Part shown: positions 1-6,775 of the stretch, in pieces
Numbering within the stretch: the first letter of the stretch is position 1
How the letters are laid out: every line of letters starts with the position of its first letter
Assembly (NCBI GenBank): GCA_017963125.1
Contig: JAGCUA010000015.1
Location: forward strand, 1 to 32,229
Direction of reading: 5' to 3'
DNA from: a bacterium
Lineage (GTDB): Bacteria > UBP6 > UBA1177
DNA length: 32,229 bases
Program-made: the position numbers and the translations under genes
Notes under the pieces: generated by a model
Seen by the model: the letters and a program-made list of their open reading frames with translations, nothing else
Database searches by the model: none
What the model was told of the DNA's origin: nothing

Positions 1-825
1 AAGATATACCGAACGGTTTTCCATACCCTGCTTGAAAAATGCTCCACCTGCCTGATTTCCGGGAATGTAGCCGGCTGATGAAGAATTGAAAGAGTCATCC
101 ATTCTCAAATGGATAGCTGCAGCTTCTTTGTAATATATTTCTTTTACTTCGTCAGCAGTAATGTTCCAGTCGTAAATGCGAACATCGTCCATTTTTCCTT
201 TGAAAAAATTTGTCTTAAAGTTCCCCGGATCCCAATCCATGCCAAGAACCCAGGGATGATAATTATCCTCAAAAGTTCCTGCGGCATCATTCAATGTTCC
301 GCTCCATATCTGAGAACCGTTTTTGTAAATTACAACAGAAGTTGTTCCATTATTTTGTTCTATTGCAGAAACAGCATAGTGAACCCAATAACCAACAGGT
401 TCGCTTCCGGCTGCCGGAATAGATATAGATGCTGTTTTTACTTGAAAATAAAGTTGTCCACCAAAATAGCCGAAAAGAATAAGTTTACCTCCCAAAGCTG
501 TATGTTTTCCAATATAGCTGTTATTATTAGAGGATGATGCAGCTTCAGAGGAAAGAACCCACATTGAAATGGAATAACGCCCGCTGTATCTGGGATCAAA
601 ATCACCGGAACCGAATTCCAAATAATCACTTGTTCCATTGAAAAGAAGAGCCTTTCCGTTTCTGCCTACCTGATAGGTGGTAGAATTTGAACCATAAAAA
701 GTTCCGTTATTGTCACCAACACTGTCTTCCAATGATTCTTCAAATTCAAGATGCGTCAGCAATTTTGCCGACAAGACACTCGAAAAACACACAAAACCAA
801 ATAATAAACAAATTATTTTTTTCAT
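1..825 (-). CDS. Secreted LamG-domain (concanavalin A-like) protein, 3' part outside window
   Basis: An open frame runs from an ATG at 825 off the left edge (275 codons seen, no stop). The N-terminus, MKKIICLLFGFVCFSSVLSA, is a typical signal peptide. Residues of about 22-235 read as a Laminin-G-3/LamG jelly-roll domain: 'LEFEESLEDSVGDNNGT' at the start, 'ALLFNGTSDYLEF', 'YSISMWV', 'HYAVS', 'VIYKNGSQIWSGTL' and the closing 'GKMDDVRIYDWNITADEV', which is the family's most recognisable block. A second LamG-like unit seems to begin near residue 240 ('AAAIHLRMDDSFNSSSAGY'). Such domains bind carbohydrate or protein ligands outside the cell; the ligand here cannot be told. The start is supported by a GAGGGG ribosome-binding site 3-4 bases upstream and a strong promoter at 861-888. 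Confident in the domain, not in the function. Confidence 0.85.
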   Translation of the reverse strand, partial: MKKIICLLFGFVCFSSVLSAKLLTHLEFEESLEDSVGDNNGTFYGSNSTTYQVGRNGKALLFNGTSDYLEFGSGDFDPRYSGRYSISMWVLSSEAASSSNNNSYIGKHTALGGKLILFGYFGGQLYFQVKTASISIPAAGSEPVGYWVHYAVSAIEQNNGTTSVVIYKNGSQIWSGTLNDAAGTFEDNYHPWVLGMDWDPGNFKTNFFKGKMDDVRIYDWNITADEVKEIYYKEAAAIHLRMDDSFNSSSAGYIPGNQAGGAFFKQGMENRSVYL

Positions 826-860
826 ATTCCCCTCACCACGTTATTAAAAAACTGAGATTT

Positions 861-888
861 ATTATACATATTTTTTTCTTAATTTCAA
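861..888 (-). promoter_or_regulatory. Promoter of the LamG protein gene
   Basis: On the minus strand: -35 TTGAAA (883-888), 16-bp spacer, -10 TATAAT (861-866) preceded by TG (extended -10). It lies 36 bp before the ATG at 825. The rest of 826-1010 is A+T-rich divergent spacer with no other clear element. A TATAAA with upstream TG at 993-998 on the plus strand is a possible dus promoter. Confidence 0.7.
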
Positions 889-1037
889 CAATTACTTTTC
901 ACTAATTGACAATTTTCTAAAAACAAAAAAGTAGAATCAACATTTTTAACGATAGGGTTTTTCATTTATCTGTCTTTTTAAGGATTTTATGCTATAAAGC
1001 ACAGTTTTTTGTGCAGACTCTTTTACGGCGGTGCGTT

Positions 1038-1949
1038 TTGGAAATATATCTTGCCCCTCTTGCGGAAATAACTTCGAAGGAATTCAGACTGCTCAGCTAC
1101 GAAGGCGGTGCCGATGCATGCTTCAGCGAGATGATCTCTGCAAAAGCAGTCACTCTGCGCAACAGAAAAACGATCTCTCTTTCGGAAATTGATGAATCGG
1201 AACCCAAGACTTTTCTGCAGTTTTTCGGCGGTGATCCCGATGTGATCAAAGAGGCAGCCGAAAAGATTTTAGAACGCGTAACACCGGCAGGTATCGATAT
1301 AAACGCAGGGTGTCCGGTCAGAAAAGTCGTCGCGGCACGTGCAGGTTCAGCTCTCATGGATGACCCCGAAAGGCTGGGAAAGATCGTGAAGACTCTCCGA
1401 TCGGTCACTGATCTCCCGCTTTCGGTCAAGATAAGAAAAGGGTTCAAAACTCCGAATTACGAGCGCTGTGCGGCTGAGGCGGTCGACAACGGCGCCGATT
1501 TTCTCACCATCCATCCGCGTCTCAGGACCGACATGTTCACGGCCGGAACATGCGATTTCGATGTCTCGGTCGAACTTGCCGAAAAACTGCCGGTTCCCGT
1601 GATCCATTCAGGAGACATCAGACAGAAAAGCGATCTCGACAGATTCAAAGGGACGAAAATCGCCGGAGTCATGGTCGGCCGCGGGGCACTCGGAAAACCG
1701 TGGATCTTCCGAGAACTCAAAGGTGAAACCGTGAGCGATGAAGAAAAAAAGGCAATGATGACAAAACATTTCAGATACTATATCGATCTTGATACGAAAA
1801 CCGCACACACAATGATACGGCGCCATGCTTCGTGGTATTCAACGGGATTTCACGGAAGCGCCGAGTTCAGGAATTCGATATTCAACCTAGACAACGACAC
1901 AAATAAAGTTATTGAAATCATTAACGATTTTTTCAAAATAGAACTATGA
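1038..1949 (+). CDS. dus: tRNA-dihydrouridine synthase
   Basis: FMN-dependent reductase that converts uridine to dihydrouridine in the D-loop and neighbouring positions of tRNA, in the cytoplasm. Family blocks are in order: 'IYLAPLAEITSKEFRLL' at the N-terminus (usually LAPMAGVTD), 'CFSEMISAKA', 'FLQFFGGDP', the catalytic-cysteine block 'INAGCPVRKVV', 'AGSALMDDPE', the phosphate/tRNA-binding 'LSVKIRKGF', 'TIHPRLR', 'VIHSGDI' and 'GVMVGRGALGKPWIF'. The substrate position (DusA, B or C type) cannot be assigned. The start is uncertain: the frame is open back to a GTG at 1011, but the family N-terminus fits the TTG at 1038, which has a GGCGG six bases upstream and lies below a possible TATAAA at 993-998. 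Its stop overlaps the ATG of the next gene (ATGA), so the two are probably translated together. Confidence 0.9.
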   Translation: MEIYLAPLAEITSKEFRLLSYEGGADACFSEMISAKAVTLRNRKTISLSEIDESEPKTFLQFFGGDPDVIKEAAEKILERVTPAGIDINAGCPVRKVVAARAGSALMDDPERLGKIVKTLRSVTDLPLSVKIRKGFKTPNYERCAAEAVDNGADFLTIHPRLRTDMFTAGTCDFDVSVELAEKLPVPVIHSGDIRQKSDLDRFKGTKIAGVMVGRGALGKPWIFRELKGETVSDEEKKAMMTKHFRYYIDLDTKTAHTMIRRHASWYSTGFHGSAEFRNSIFNLDNDTNKVIEIINDFFKIEL

Positions 1950-2692
1950 AGAAAATTCTTGGACAAAGCGAAACTGCAAAAGAAATGCGCAAAATGCTGC
2001 GCAGTGCCGAGCCCGGCGGGACATATCTCATCGGCGGAGAACCGGGAACGGGAAAAGGCTTTCTTGCAGGGCTTATCGCTTCAAAAATCGGTAAGGACGA
2101 AGCCGAAAAAAACATTGTCCGCGTCAAAAAAATCGAGGATTTCAGAAAAAACGGCCTTGTTTTCATCACCGAAAACCGCGCTCTTTTCGACATGAAAGCC
2201 GAAAAATTCACCGCTTCGCTCTGGCTCCTGCCGCTTCGGGAACGGAAAACCGACTTGACGGAACTTATCGAATACTTCATCCAGGAAGGTGGCGTGGTAT
2301 CAAAACGCTGGTATGAAAAGGATGCTCTTCTTCTACTTTCGTCATACTGGTGGCCGTTCAACATTCAGGAACTCAAACGGGTCGTAGGAACGGAAGAGGG
2401 CTACAAACTTCTCCCCTACCAGAATATCGGAAAAATACTCTCGAACTACAGCGCCACAGAGATTTTAAGAGCAAAAATCGGCAATCTTTTCGATGATTTA
2501 GGCAAAGAATCCAACGCAGGGAAGATTTACCAGCTTTTCATAGATTCGGTCGAAGGAGTCTTCATCGAAGAGGCGCTGAAATACTGCGGAGGATCACTCT
2601 CGAAAACAGCGGAATTCTTAAGCATCCACCGCAACACTCTGACGCAGAAAATCAAAAAACTGAAAATAAAAAACGACGTGAAAAATCCGTAG
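1946..2692 (+). CDS. Small AAA+/Fis-type regulator lacking the sigma-54 contact loop
   Basis: A 248-residue protein built like a reduced sigma-54 enhancer-binding protein. Residues 30-38 form a Walker A P-loop (GGEPGTGKG). Around residue 95, 'LPLRERKTDLTELIEYFI' and then 'YWWPFNIQELKRVV' match the sensor-II region of NtrC-type ATPases (usual LPPLRERKEDI and YPWPGNVREL). The C-terminal 40 residues are a Fis-like helix-turn-helix ('GGSLSKTAEFLSIHRNTLTQKIKKL'). Between the Walker A and the LRERK block only about 60 residues remain where the family has roughly 150. The ESELFGHE block, the GAFTGA loop and the GGTLFLDE Walker B are all absent, so it probably cannot activate sigma-54 polymerase. It may instead be a DNA-binding nucleotide sensor or repressor. 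It overlaps dus by four bases and is likely co-transcribed with it. Confidence 0.7.
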   Translation: MKKILGQSETAKEMRKMLRSAEPGGTYLIGGEPGTGKGFLAGLIASKIGKDEAEKNIVRVKKIEDFRKNGLVFITENRALFDMKAEKFTASLWLLPLRERKTDLTELIEYFIQEGGVVSKRWYEKDALLLLSSYWWPFNIQELKRVVGTEEGYKLLPYQNIGKILSNYSATEILRAKIGNLFDDLGKESNAGKIYQLFIDSVEGVFIEEALKYCGGSLSKTAEFLSIHRNTLTQKIKKLKIKNDVKNP

Positions 2693-2741
2693 AGAACCTC
2701 CCTGTGCAGCATTCCGTTTGTCGCAACAAATAAAAAAATAA

Positions 2742-2769
2742 TTGCAATAAATTAAAAAAAGAGTAGTAT
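2742..2769 (+). promoter_or_regulatory. Promoter of the EF-G-like gene
   Basis: -35 TTGCAA (2742-2747), 16-bp spacer, -10 TAGTAT (2764-2769), followed by TTCGCGC. The same CG-rich start region follows the glyQ and 17,702-gene promoters. The leader to the ATG at 2875 is about 100 nt and holds the hairpin at 2793-2817. Confidence 0.55.
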
Positions 2770-2792
2770 TTCGCGCTTTTAGCGGACTTTCT

Positions 2793-2817
2793 ATGCCGGA
2801 TGACAGATTTCCGGCAT
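2793..2817 (+). other. Perfect 8-bp hairpin in the EF-G-like leader
   Basis: ATGCCGGA (2793-2800) pairs with TCCGGCAT (2810-2817) around a 9-nt loop. No T-run follows, so it is not an intrinsic terminator. It sits between the promoter and the ribosome-binding site of the EF-G-like gene and could act in the mRNA leader or be part of a dispersed repeat. Confidence 0.4.
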
Positions 2818-2874
2818 CGGGAATGACTTAACAGCTGATAATTGTTATTTTTTTAGCCAATATAGGAGGAACAG

Positions 2875-4944
2875 ATGGCTGATTTCAACAAAAGCTCTTT
2901 ACGCAACGTTTGTGTCGCAGGACACGGCACATCGGGAAAAACGACTCTCGTCGAATCGCTGCTTTTCAACGCAGGCGCAATCAACAGACAGGGAACCGTC
3001 ACTGACGGAAACACCGTTTCGGACTTCACCGAAGAAGAGAAAAACAGAGGAATTTCGATTTCCGCATCGATCAACGCTGTGGAATACAAACAGAATCTGC
3101 TCACTTTCATCGATACTCCCGGATACTTCGATTTCGGCGGCGAGCTTGCAGCTTCAATGCCTTTCTGCGAAGCAGCTCTTCTTACCGTTGAAGGTTCGAC
3201 CGGCATCGACGCAGGAACCGAAAAAGCTTTCAAACTTGCGAAAAGACTCGGAAAATCGATCGCTTTCTTCATCAACGAAGTAGACCGCGACAACATAAAC
3301 CTTGAATCGGCTTTCGACAGCATCGCGAAAGAACTCGAAATTTCGCTCGCTCCGATCACATATCCGGCTGCAACCGGCCAGAACGCTGATTCGATCATCG
3401 ACATTTTCAAAGGCAAACTCGTTAAATACGCTAACGGCAAAAGAGCTTCCGAGAGCGAGATCCCGGCTCAGTTCGCAGACAAAGTCGCAGAACTCAAGGA
3501 AAAACTTATGGAAGCAGTTGCAGAGAGCGATGAAGAACTTATGACCAAATACTTCGACGAAGGTTCGCTTTCGGAAGAAGAGATCAACACCGGTCTCCAC
3601 AAGGCTTTCTCGAACGGAACGATCTACCCGGTATTCTTCGGTGCACCGAACAAAGGCATCGGCGTTGACATCGTTCTTGACTCTGTTGTTGACTTCTTCC
3701 CGTCACCGGAAGGAAAAATCATGCAGTTCGGCGAAGGTGAGATCGATACAAATGACGATTCCGTAACGAAAGGCATCATCTTCAAAGTCAACTCGATCCC
3801 GCAGTTCGGCGAAGTCTACGCGTTCAAACTTCTCCAGGGCAACCTTGCAGAAGGCGCAGACGTTTACAACATGTCTTCCGCATCGGCTGAAAAATTCGGT
3901 CAGCTTTTCTACACAAGAGGAAAAGACAGATTCCCGGTCAAAAACGTCGTTGCAGGTCAGATCGCTGTAACCGTTAAACTCAAAAACAGCAAGACCGGCG
4001 ACCAGTTCTCCGACAACAAGGCTGCTGAAGTTTATCCGTTCCCGCTCATCGAATGGCCGGAAGCAATAGTTCGCGGCGCATTCGCAGGTGCTTCGAAGGA
4101 AGATACCGATAAAGTCGCTGCTGCAATCAAAAAGATGCAGATCGAAGACGCATCATTCAGAATGGTCAACGATCCCGAGCTCAAACAGCTTTTCGTCGAC
4201 GGTCTCGGCGAACTTCACCTCGAAGTTCTTGCTAAGAAAATCAAGAACCAGTTCGGACTTGACGTCAAAATACTTGAACCGAGAATTCCATACAGAGAAA
4301 CGATCAAAGGAAGAGCAGAAGCACGTTACCGCCACAAAAAACAGTCGGGCGGATCGGGCGAATTCGCAGAAGTCAACATCGTTCTCGAACCGAACAGCGA
4401 AAGCGAATTCGAATTCGTTGACGCTATCGTCGGCGGCGTAATCTCCGGCAGATTCATCCCGGCAGTTGAAAAAGGTATCCGCGAAGTTCTCGCAGAAGGC
4501 GTTCTTTCGGGCTGCAAATTCATCAACTGCAAAGTTACACTCAACGACGGTAAGGAACACCCGGTCGACAGTAAGGAAGTCGCGTTCAAAAAAGCTGCTC
4601 AGATGGCTTTCAAAGACGCCGTCAAGAGAGCTAACCCTATCATTCTCGAACCCATTTACGAGATCAAGATCACAGTTCCTGAAGAATTCGCAGGTTCTGT
4701 AATGGGCGATATATCCAGCCGCCGCGGTAAACCGCAGGGCATGGAAAGCGAAGGCAGACTCACAGTCATCAAAGCTCTCGTTCCTCTTAAAGAAGTTCAC
4801 GGATATTCGACACAGCTCCGTTCGATGACAAACGGTCGCGGAACCTACACCATCAAATATGACCACTACGAGCAGGTTCCCGCTGACATCCAGAAGAAGA
4901 TCATCGACGAATACGAAGCAAACAAAGACAACAAAGAAGAATAG
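2875..4944 (+). CDS. fusA: Elongation factor G-like translational GTPase (EF-G2 type)
   Basis: A 689-residue ribosome-associated GTPase with all EF-G regions: P-loop 'AGHGTSGKTT' (15-24), switch I 'RGISIS' (58-63), G3 'DTPGYFDF' (80-87), the domain II/III blocks including 'GLGELHLEVL', domain IV and the closing 'MGDISSRRGKPQGM'. Canonical EF-G has DTPGH; here the catalytic histidine is Tyr84. To my knowledge the EF-G paralogue family (EF-G2, as in Thermus) also has Tyr at this place, so this is more likely the paralogue than the main translocase. The G4 motif reads NEVD (134-137) instead of NKxD. The start has a very strong AGGAGG five or six bases upstream. It is transcribed alone from the promoter at 2742-2769 and ends at the terminator at 4980-5006. 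A canonical fusA is expected elsewhere in the genome. Confidence 0.9.
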   Translation: MADFNKSSLRNVCVAGHGTSGKTTLVESLLFNAGAINRQGTVTDGNTVSDFTEEEKNRGISISASINAVEYKQNLLTFIDTPGYFDFGGELAASMPFCEAALLTVEGSTGIDAGTEKAFKLAKRLGKSIAFFINEVDRDNINLESAFDSIAKELEISLAPITYPAATGQNADSIIDIFKGKLVKYANGKRASESEIPAQFADKVAELKEKLMEAVAESDEELMTKYFDEGSLSEEEINTGLHKAFSNGTIYPVFFGAPNKGIGVDIVLDSVVDFFPSPEGKIMQFGEGEIDTNDDSVTKGIIFKVNSIPQFGEVYAFKLLQGNLAEGADVYNMSSASAEKFGQLFYTRGKDRFPVKNVVAGQIAVTVKLKNSKTGDQFSDNKAAEVYPFPLIEWPEAIVRGAFAGASKEDTDKVAAAIKKMQIEDASFRMVNDPELKQLFVDGLGELHLEVLAKKIKNQFGLDVKILEPRIPYRETIKGRAEARYRHKKQSGGSGEFAEVNIVLEPNSESEFEFVDAIVGGVISGRFIPAVEKGIREVLAEGVLSGCKFINCKVTLNDGKEHPVDSKEVAFKKAAQMAFKDAVKRANPIILEPIYEIKITVPEEFAGSVMGDISSRRGKPQGMESEGRLTVIKALVPLKEVHGYSTQLRSMTNGRGTYTIKYDHYEQVPADIQKKIIDEYEANKDNKEE

Positions 4945-4979
4945 TTCTCGCTGGCGCGCCAGCGCACTTCTTTTTTAAG

Positions 4980-5006
4980 CCGCCGCGTAATGCGGCGGTT
5001 TTTTTT
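4980..5006 (+). terminator. Rho-independent terminator of the EF-G-like gene
   Basis: Perfect stem CCGCCGC (4980-4986) / GCGGCGG (4992-4998), loop GTAAT, then eight T (4999-5006). It lies 35 bp after the stop. It works in the plus direction only: read from lysS there is no T-run behind the stem. A 12-bp perfect palindrome CTGGCGCGCCAG (4951-4962) lies just upstream. Confidence 0.9.
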
Positions 5007-5082
5007 ATGCGCGCCATTTCGTCGTTACGGCGTTACGGCGTTACGGCGTCACAACGTCACGTTAGTGGCGCGCGCATTTTTT
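5007..5082. repeat. Inverted repeat enclosing three tandem GTTACGGC units
   Basis: ATGCGCGCCA (5007-5016) and TGGCGCGCGCAT (5066-5077) are inverted copies, with one extra GC in the second. Between them lie three exact tandem copies of GTTACGGC (5024-5047), degenerate GTCAC units, and an 11-bp palindrome AACGTCACGTT (5053-5063). A T6 run follows at 5077-5082. This is convergent space between the EF-G-like gene and lysS. It may be a second terminator structure or a small dispersed repeat. Confidence 0.5.
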
Positions 5083-5085
5083 AGA

Positions 5086-6618
5086 TTATTTCTCAGGTTT
5101 CATTGTGGGGAAAAGGATGACATCGCGGATGCTGGGGGAGTTGGTCATGAGCATGACAAGTCTGTCGATGCCGATTCCCTGTCCTGCTGCCGGCGGCATT
5201 CCGTATTCAAGGGCGCGGATGTAGTCGCTGTCCATATCGATCGTTTCGTCGTCGCCTGCTTTTTTAGCTTCGACCTGAGCCGCAAATGAGTCATACTGCT
5301 GTTTCGGGTCGTTGAGTTCGCTGAACGCGTTGGAAAGTTCTCTTCCTGCGACAAAAAGCTCGAACCTGTCGGTGTATTCAGGATTTTCGTCGTTTCTGCG
5401 TGCGAGCGGGCTGACTTCGGTCGGATATTTCGTGATGAATGTCGGCTGGATCAGGTGCTCTTCGACAAAGTTGTCAAAGAATTCCATGATGATTTTGTAG
5501 CGTGACATTCCTTCAAGCGTCGCCTTGTCGAGACCGTTTTTGACACCGATTTCAATGAGTTTTTCTCTGTCTTTGAGGTCTTCTTCGGTGCAAACGCCCG
5601 ATTTTACGATACTTTCTTCGACTGTCATTCTGTTCCACGGAGCTTTGAAATCGATTTTCATTCCGTCGTATTCGACTTCAGTCGAGCCGTTAATCTCGAC
5701 GCAGAGTTTGCTGATCATTTCCTGCGTGAAGCGGATCTGGTCTTCGTAAGTCGCATAGGGCCAGTAGAATTCCATCATCGTGAATTCGGGGTTGTGTTTG
5801 AGGTCCATTCCCTCGTTTCTGAAGCTGCGGTTGATCTCATAAACTTTGCCGAGTCCGCCGACGAGAAGTCTTTTGAGGTAGCACTCAGGCGCGATCCTCA
5901 TGTAAAGCGGAATATCGAGCGCATTGTGGTGCGTGATGAAAGGTTTCGCCGCAGCACCGCTTACGAGCGGGTGCATCATCGGAGTCTCGACTTCCATGAA
6001 ACCTGCGTTATTCATGTAGTTTCTGATGAAATTGATGATCCTGACTCTCTTTTTGAAAGTCTCTCTGACATCGTCGTTCATGATGAGGTCAAGGTAACGC
6101 TGTCTGTAACGAAGCTCTTTGTCGGTAAGTCCGTGAAATTTTTCGGGAAGCGGTCTGATATTTTTGGTGAGAAGCTCCGTTCTGTGCGCTAAAATCGAGT
6201 ATTCGCCCGTTCTTGTGACGAAAACTTCGCCTTTTACCCAGACGATATCACCGACATCGAACGATTTTTTGAATTTCGCGAAATCTTCGCCGAGAAAATC
6301 CTTTGCGAAAAGGACCTGGATCGAAGCAGTCTCGTCTTTCAAATTTGCAAACGCGAGTTTTCCCATGACTCTAAGAAACATGATCCTGCCTGCGATCGCG
6401 AATTCAAGCGGTTTTCCCGTCTGCTCAAGTTCTTCTTTGGTCTGAGTTTTGCAGTATTCAACGACCTTTTCGACTGTCGAATCGGGCGCGAAAGTATTTG
6501 CGTAAGGGTGGATCCCCTCTTCGCGCAGCATTTTAACTTTCTCTTTTTTGCGGGCTATGATCTCGTTTTCATCCATCTGCGGAACGACTTTTGTTTCCGG
6601 AGCTTTGTTTTCAGCCAT
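5086..6618 (-). CDS. lysS: Lysyl-tRNA synthetase, class II
   Basis: Charges tRNA-Lys with lysine at the cost of ATP. It has an N-terminal OB-fold anticodon-binding domain (to about residue 145: 'FAIAGRIMFLRVMGKLAFANLKD', 'DIVWVKGEVFVTRTGEYSI') followed by the class II catalytic core. Motif 1 is 'FMEVETPMMHP', motif 2 'FRNEGMDLKHNPEFTMMEFYW' and motif 3 'GIGIDRLVMLM'. 'ELSNAFSELNDP' is also typical. The length is normal for bacterial LysS. The frame is open to an ATG at 6630, but that ATG is part of ATGGAGAAAAAA, whose GGAG is the ribosome-binding site for the ATG at 6618; the latter is chosen. Own promoter at 6717-6744. Certain. Confidence 0.97.
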   Translation of the reverse strand: MAENKAPETKVVPQMDENEIIARKKEKVKMLREEGIHPYANTFAPDSTVEKVVEYCKTQTKEELEQTGKPLEFAIAGRIMFLRVMGKLAFANLKDETASIQVLFAKDFLGEDFAKFKKSFDVGDIVWVKGEVFVTRTGEYSILAHRTELLTKNIRPLPEKFHGLTDKELRYRQRYLDLIMNDDVRETFKKRVRIINFIRNYMNNAGFMEVETPMMHPLVSGAAAKPFITHHNALDIPLYMRIAPECYLKRLLVGGLGKVYEINRSFRNEGMDLKHNPEFTMMEFYWPYATYEDQIRFTQEMISKLCVEINGSTEVEYDGMKIDFKAPWNRMTVEESIVKSGVCTEEDLKDREKLIEIGVKNGLDKATLEGMSRYKIIMEFFDNFVEEHLIQPTFITKYPTEVSPLARRNDENPEYTDRFELFVAGRELSNAFSELNDPKQQYDSFAAQVEAKKAGDDETIDMDSDYIRALEYGMPPAAGQGIGIDRLVMLMTNSPSIRDVILFPTMKPEK

Positions 6619-6716
6619 TTTTTTCTCCATTAAGCGACATCAAGTTATTTTTTATTGAAACACTTTAAAAGTGCTTTGTAACTCTTACTCTCCTCCAATC
6701 AAAGTTACAGCGGCGG

Positions 6717-6744
6717 ATTATATTGAAAAACGATTTGAAAACAA
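6717..6744 (-). promoter_or_regulatory. Promoter of lysS
   Basis: Minus strand: -35 TTGTTT (weak, 6739-6744), 16-bp spacer, -10 TATAAT (6717-6722), followed by CCGCCGC. The leader of about 90 nt carries the inverted pair GTAACT/AGTTAC (6678-6708) and the near-palindrome CACTTTAAAAGTG (6661-6673). No lysine riboswitch or T-box is recognisable. Confidence 0.5.
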
Positions 6745-6775
6745 GGGCTAAGACCTGCAATAAATGCCAAAACGG

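Noticed and set aside
109..905. Plus-strand small open frames near the left edge
   Set aside because: They mirror the LamG gene on the minus strand or run through its A+T-rich upstream region without ribosome-binding sites.
4153..4866. Long minus-strand open frame (237 codons) inside the EF-G-like gene
   Set aside because: It lies wholly within a clearly coding EF-G frame, has a shadow-type composition rich in Phe, Asp and Val, and shows no motif.
5086..5100. Terminator at 4980-5006 as bidirectional, also for lysS
   Set aside because: On the minus strand the stem is followed by CTTAAAAAA and not by a T-run.
6631..6716. Lysine riboswitch or T-box in the lysS leader
   Set aside because: The leader is only about 90 nt and shows two short inverted repeats, none of the conserved elements of either class.
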